Source: Rhodoferax sp. (GTDB lineage: Bacteria; Pseudomonadota; Gammaproteobacteria; Burkholderiales; Burkholderiaceae_C). Taken from it: DNA of 9,306 nt. Where the stretch lies: contig JAIFMR010000070.1 in the NCBI GenBank assembly GCA_020048255.1, forward strand, positions 1 through 9,306, given 5' to 3'. The position numbers and the translations under genes were made by a program. Shown piece after piece: positions 7,134-9,306 of the stretch (the first letter of the stretch is position 1; each line of letters begins with the position of its first letter). The notes under the pieces are model-generated. The model was not told the DNA's origin, searched no databases, and saw only the letters and a program-made list of their open reading frames with translations.

Positions 7134-8792
7134 TTAATGGGCGTGTAGCGATCGGGCCGGAATGCCACCCACAATTTGGTGTGGCCCCAGCGCTTTGGTC
7201 ACCACCGCATTGGCCCCCACCACACTGTTGGCACCAATGCCGGCACCCAAAAGCACGGCAGTGCCACGGCCCAGCCAGGTGTTTTGGCCAATGTCCACCG
7301 GGCTGCTGACATGGCCGGCATCGCGAATTGACTGGTTGCTGAGGGTGTGATTGGCATCACGAATACTGGCGTATTCGCCGACCATGCAGCCATTGCCCAG
7401 CGTCACACGCTCAAAGGCCACAATGTGCACGCCGCGTGACAACACCACACCATCGCCCACGGTGATCGACCCTGCGCCCTGGGTCTCAAGGTAAACGCCC
7501 GGGTAAATCAAGGCATTGCGACCGAACTGAATGTTGCGGGTGCCGTGCAGCTCCACATGCCCCATCACGACGTTGGAGGCGTCCACCCGGCGGCCAATGC
7601 CTTCTTGCAATTGCGCCAGGTGCCAGACCCGCAAGCCACGCGTCACCAGCAGACGTTGGCACCAGGCCAGCGGGGCCAGTACCCGCGCTGCCAGCGCTTT
7701 AACGCTGAACGTGTTCCGAGCGGCTTCTTGCTTGTAGTCCACCAAGCCAATTTCGGCGTGTTGGCGGGCGGCTTGGTGCCATTTGAGTTGGCCAAAGAGC
7801 GCCGGTATTTTCTGAAAATGTGCGTGTACCGCATACTGGGTACACAGCAGCCATTGGCCAGGGGCTTTCCAGGTGCAGCGGTGCGCGGTCCGCAGCAAAA
7901 ACAGGGCGGCCAAGGCGAGCAACACCAGGGCCAGCACAGGTGCCAACCAGGCACTTGCCAGCAACAAAAAGGGCGCAGCCATGAACAGCATGCCATGGCG
8001 GAAATCCCGCTTCGATTCATGTTGCCAAAGCACATCACCCCGGACGCGCATACGCTGGGCCACCTCGGCGTAGGCAATGCCAGAGCGGTAAGCGCGCAGC
8101 CAGTAGGCGCGCAGGGAATTCACCGCCAGATCGTGTTGGGTCATGGGTACATCGATGTGCTCAATTTCCCATCCACCTGCCCGCAAACGGGCGCACAACT
8201 CGGGCTCCTCACCGGCTTTGAGTGACGCATCGAACCCGTTCACTTGGGCCAGGGCACTGCGGCGCACCAGCACATCGCCACCAAAGTAAAGCGTGCGTCC
8301 GGTGGGGTAAATCCAGTCTAGGTCGAGCACCTTGGTGTAGACGGACTGCTCTGGCCGTGACTCGCGCCGATGGCCCCAGGCAGCACACAGTTTTGCATCT
8401 TGCAAGGTGCGCAAGGCGTGGCGCACAAAGTCGGGGTGCAACTGGGTGTCGCCATCCAGAAACAGCACAAACTCGCCTTTTGCCGCTTGCCAACCCAGGT
8501 TTCTGGCTTTGGCGGCACAGGGACTGGCATCGTCAAGCACCAGTGTGGCTGCGCCAAGCGCTTGTGCCCGGGCCACGCTGGCATCGGTCGATTTTGAATC
8601 GACATACATCAGCTCATACCGGGTGTTCCCCCACGCGGCTTGTTTAACGGACTCCAGGCAGTGTGCAAGGCGCTGGCCCTCGTTGCGGCCGATCACGACC
8701 ACCGAGACATCAGTGTGACCGTCAGTGTGGGACAAAGGTGTGTTCATGGCAATGGCTCCAGTTGCAGGGCGGGCGCTAGGGTGCTGGTTCAT
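7134..8792 (-). CDS. bifunctional membrane GT2 glycosyltransferase fused to a left-handed beta-helix acyltransferase
   Basis: A 552-residue two-domain protein. Residues about 28-260 form a GT2 (GT-A) glycosyltransferase, with VVVIGRNEG (31-39), VDSKSTD (64-70), FLDGDT (111-116, the DGD metal site) and GFDASLKAGEEPELC (186-200). Residues about 268-300 are strongly hydrophobic and could form one or two membrane helices. A basic linker follows (about 301-395). Residues about 398-549 show the isoleucine/valine-spaced hexapeptide pattern of a left-handed beta-helix acyltransferase. The signs are VTLGNG, RDANH with candidate catalytic His482, and the closing GANAVVTK...GGIPARSL typical of O-acetyltransferases. 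It probably adds a sugar and acylates it or a neighbour, using nucleotide sugar and acetyl-CoA. The start is open to choice: the ATG at 8792 overlaps the export gene's stop by four bases but has weak ribosome signals, while the ATG at 8747 (residue 16) has GGAG eight bases upstream. No frame break separates the domains. Confidence 0.88.
   Translation of the reverse strand: MNQHPSARPATGAIAMNTPLSHTDGHTDVSVVVIGRNEGQRLAHCLESVKQAAWGNTRYELMYVDSKSTDASVARAQALGAATLVLDDASPCAAKARNLGWQAAKGEFVLFLDGDTQLHPDFVRHALRTLQDAKLCAAWGHRRESRPEQSVYTKVLDLDWIYPTGRTLYFGGDVLVRRSALAQVNGFDASLKAGEEPELCARLRAGGWEIEHIDVPMTQHDLAVNSLRAYWLRAYRSGIAYAEVAQRMRVRGDVLWQHESKRDFRHGMLFMAAPFLLLASAWLAPVLALVLLALAALFLLRTAHRCTWKAPGQWLLCTQYAVHAHFQKIPALFGQLKWHQAARQHAEIGLVDYKQEAARNTFSVKALAARVLAPLAWCQRLLVTRGLRVWHLAQLQEGIGRRVDASNVVMGHVELHGTRNIQFGRNALIYPGVYLETQGAGSITVGDGVVLSRGVHIVAFERVTLGNGCMVGEYASIRDANHTLSNQSIRDAGHVSSPVDIGQNTWLGRGTAVLLGAGIGANSVVGANAVVTKALGPHQIVGGIPARSLHAH
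8756..8759 (-). promoter_or_regulatory. possible ribosome binding site for a start at 8747
   Basis: GGAG on the minus strand, eight bases before an in-frame ATG at 8747, which is codon 16 of the long form of the fusion gene. It is a better Shine-Dalgarno match than anything before the ATG at 8792, and residues 2-15 look unstructured, so the true protein may be 537 residues. Confidence 0.4.
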
Positions 8793-9306
8793 GGCGCACC
8801 CAGTGTGTTGGCGGTCAGGCCAAAAGTCAGCACCGAGATGGCAGGTGACAACTGGCGCATCACGTAGCCCATTTCGGCCAGGTTGCTCTTGGGGATAAAC
8901 ACCACGTCACCGTCTTCCAGTGCGTAGTTGACGCGGCGGCTCACATCCACCAAGTCGGCAAAGGCCAGAATTTCGACCTGTTTGGCACCGGCCCGGTACA
9001 CGCCAATTTGCTGTGGTGCGGCATCTTCATTGGGGCCACCGGCTTGGGCCAGCACATCGAGCACCGTCATGCGGGGTGTCAGGCGATACGAGCCCGGCTT
9101 GGGCACAGCACCCAGCACATACACCGAGGTGTCGGATGAATCCGGAATAAACACAATGTCGCCCTTTTTCATGCGGATGTTGTAGCCGGGGTCGCCGTTG
9201 AGCAAAGACTTCAGATCCACCCAGATCAGCTTGTCGCGCCCACGCATGATGGCGCAGCGCGTCAAGGTGGCTTGTTTGTCCAGAATCGGCATGGCACCCG
9301 CACTGG
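8789..9306 (-). CDS. Wza-like polysaccharide export protein with SLBB domains, N-terminally truncated by the window edge
   Basis: This is the C-terminal part of an outer-membrane polysaccharide export protein. The frame is open to the right edge (codons for Ser-Ala-Gly-Ala precede the ATG at 9292), so that ATG is internal and the signal peptide and export domain lie outside the window. Counting from that ATG, residues 1-50 are the end of one SLBB domain (VDLKSLLNGD, then MKKGDIVFIPD). Residues about 56-135 form a second, with VYVLGAVPKPGSYRLTP, VLDVLAQAGG and LEDGDVVFIPKS. The last 30 residues (NLAEMGYVMRQLSP and onward) form an amphipathic or hydrophobic helix such as the one Wza uses to cross the outer membrane. 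The family forms an octameric export channel working with a Wzc-type co-polymerase. It is the first gene seen in the operon, and its stop overlaps the fusion gene's start by four bases. Confidence 0.88.
   Translation of the reverse strand, partial: SAGAMPILDKQATLTRCAIMRGRDKLIWVDLKSLLNGDPGYNIRMKKGDIVFIPDSSDTSVYVLGAVPKPGSYRLTPRMTVLDVLAQAGGPNEDAAPQQIGVYRAGAKQVEILAFADLVDVSRRVNYALEDGDVVFIPKSNLAEMGYVMRQLSPAISVLTFGLTANTLGAP

Noticed and set aside
7545..8225. 226-residue plus-strand open frame inside the fusion gene
   Set aside because: It is a Gln/Gly/His-rich antisense translation of a strongly supported two-domain protein, with no domain, neighbour or start signal of its own.
1..9306. CRISPR arrays, tRNA or rRNA genes, insertion sequences or phage genes
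   Set aside because: I saw no regularly spaced repeats, cloverleaf-like sequence, transposase or integrase motifs, or phage proteins. The window is explained by polysaccharide genes.

Overview
The window is part of a surface polysaccharide (exopolysaccharide, capsule or O-antigen) cluster of the Wzx/Wzy-dependent type. The organism is probably a betaproteobacterium of the order Burkholderiales, with Comamonadaceae (Rhodoferax/Polaromonas-like) the best guess. The reasons are moderately high GC content, the character of the proteins, and an intergenic palindrome built on CTAGCGC/GCGCTAG that I recall as common between genes in that family. The assignment rests on recognition, not on a search.

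Layout: the left edge (1-1004, + strand) holds the C-terminal part of a polytopic protein of the O-antigen ligase/polymerase (Wzy_C-like) superfamily, cut by the window start. It converges on a long minus-strand operon. The 279-base convergent gap (1005-1283) has no gene. It holds a hairpin repeat that, read on the minus strand, looks like the operon's terminator.

The minus-strand operon, in transcription order from the right edge, is: the C-terminal part of a Wza-like outer-membrane export protein (8789-9306, cut by the window end); a two-domain protein joining a membrane GT2 glycosyltransferase to a left-handed beta-helix acyltransferase (7134-8792); a GT4 glycosyltransferase (5852-7081); a WbbL-like GT2 glycosyltransferase (4878-5855); a Wzx-like flippase of the MOP superfamily (3483-4868); a second GT4 glycosyltransferase (2399-3475); and an integral-membrane acyltransferase-3 (OafA-like) protein (1284-2402). 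Genes overlap by ATGA in three places and are almost adjacent elsewhere. The one larger gap is 52 bases at 7082-7133 and carries a small direct repeat.

Inferred pathway: a priming transferase (not in the window) starts a unit on undecaprenyl phosphate. The four glycosyltransferases extend it, and the beta-helix domain may acylate it in the cytoplasm. The flippase moves the unit across the inner membrane and the Wzy-like protein polymerises it. The acyltransferase-3 protein may decorate it from the membrane, and the Wza-like protein exports it. No co-polymerase (Wzc), priming enzyme or nucleotide-sugar synthesis gene is seen; these would be expected beyond the edges.

I do not see an unprecedented system. 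The points most worth a second look are the GT2/acyltransferase fusion, the hairpin repeat serving as terminator, and some substituted motif residues.
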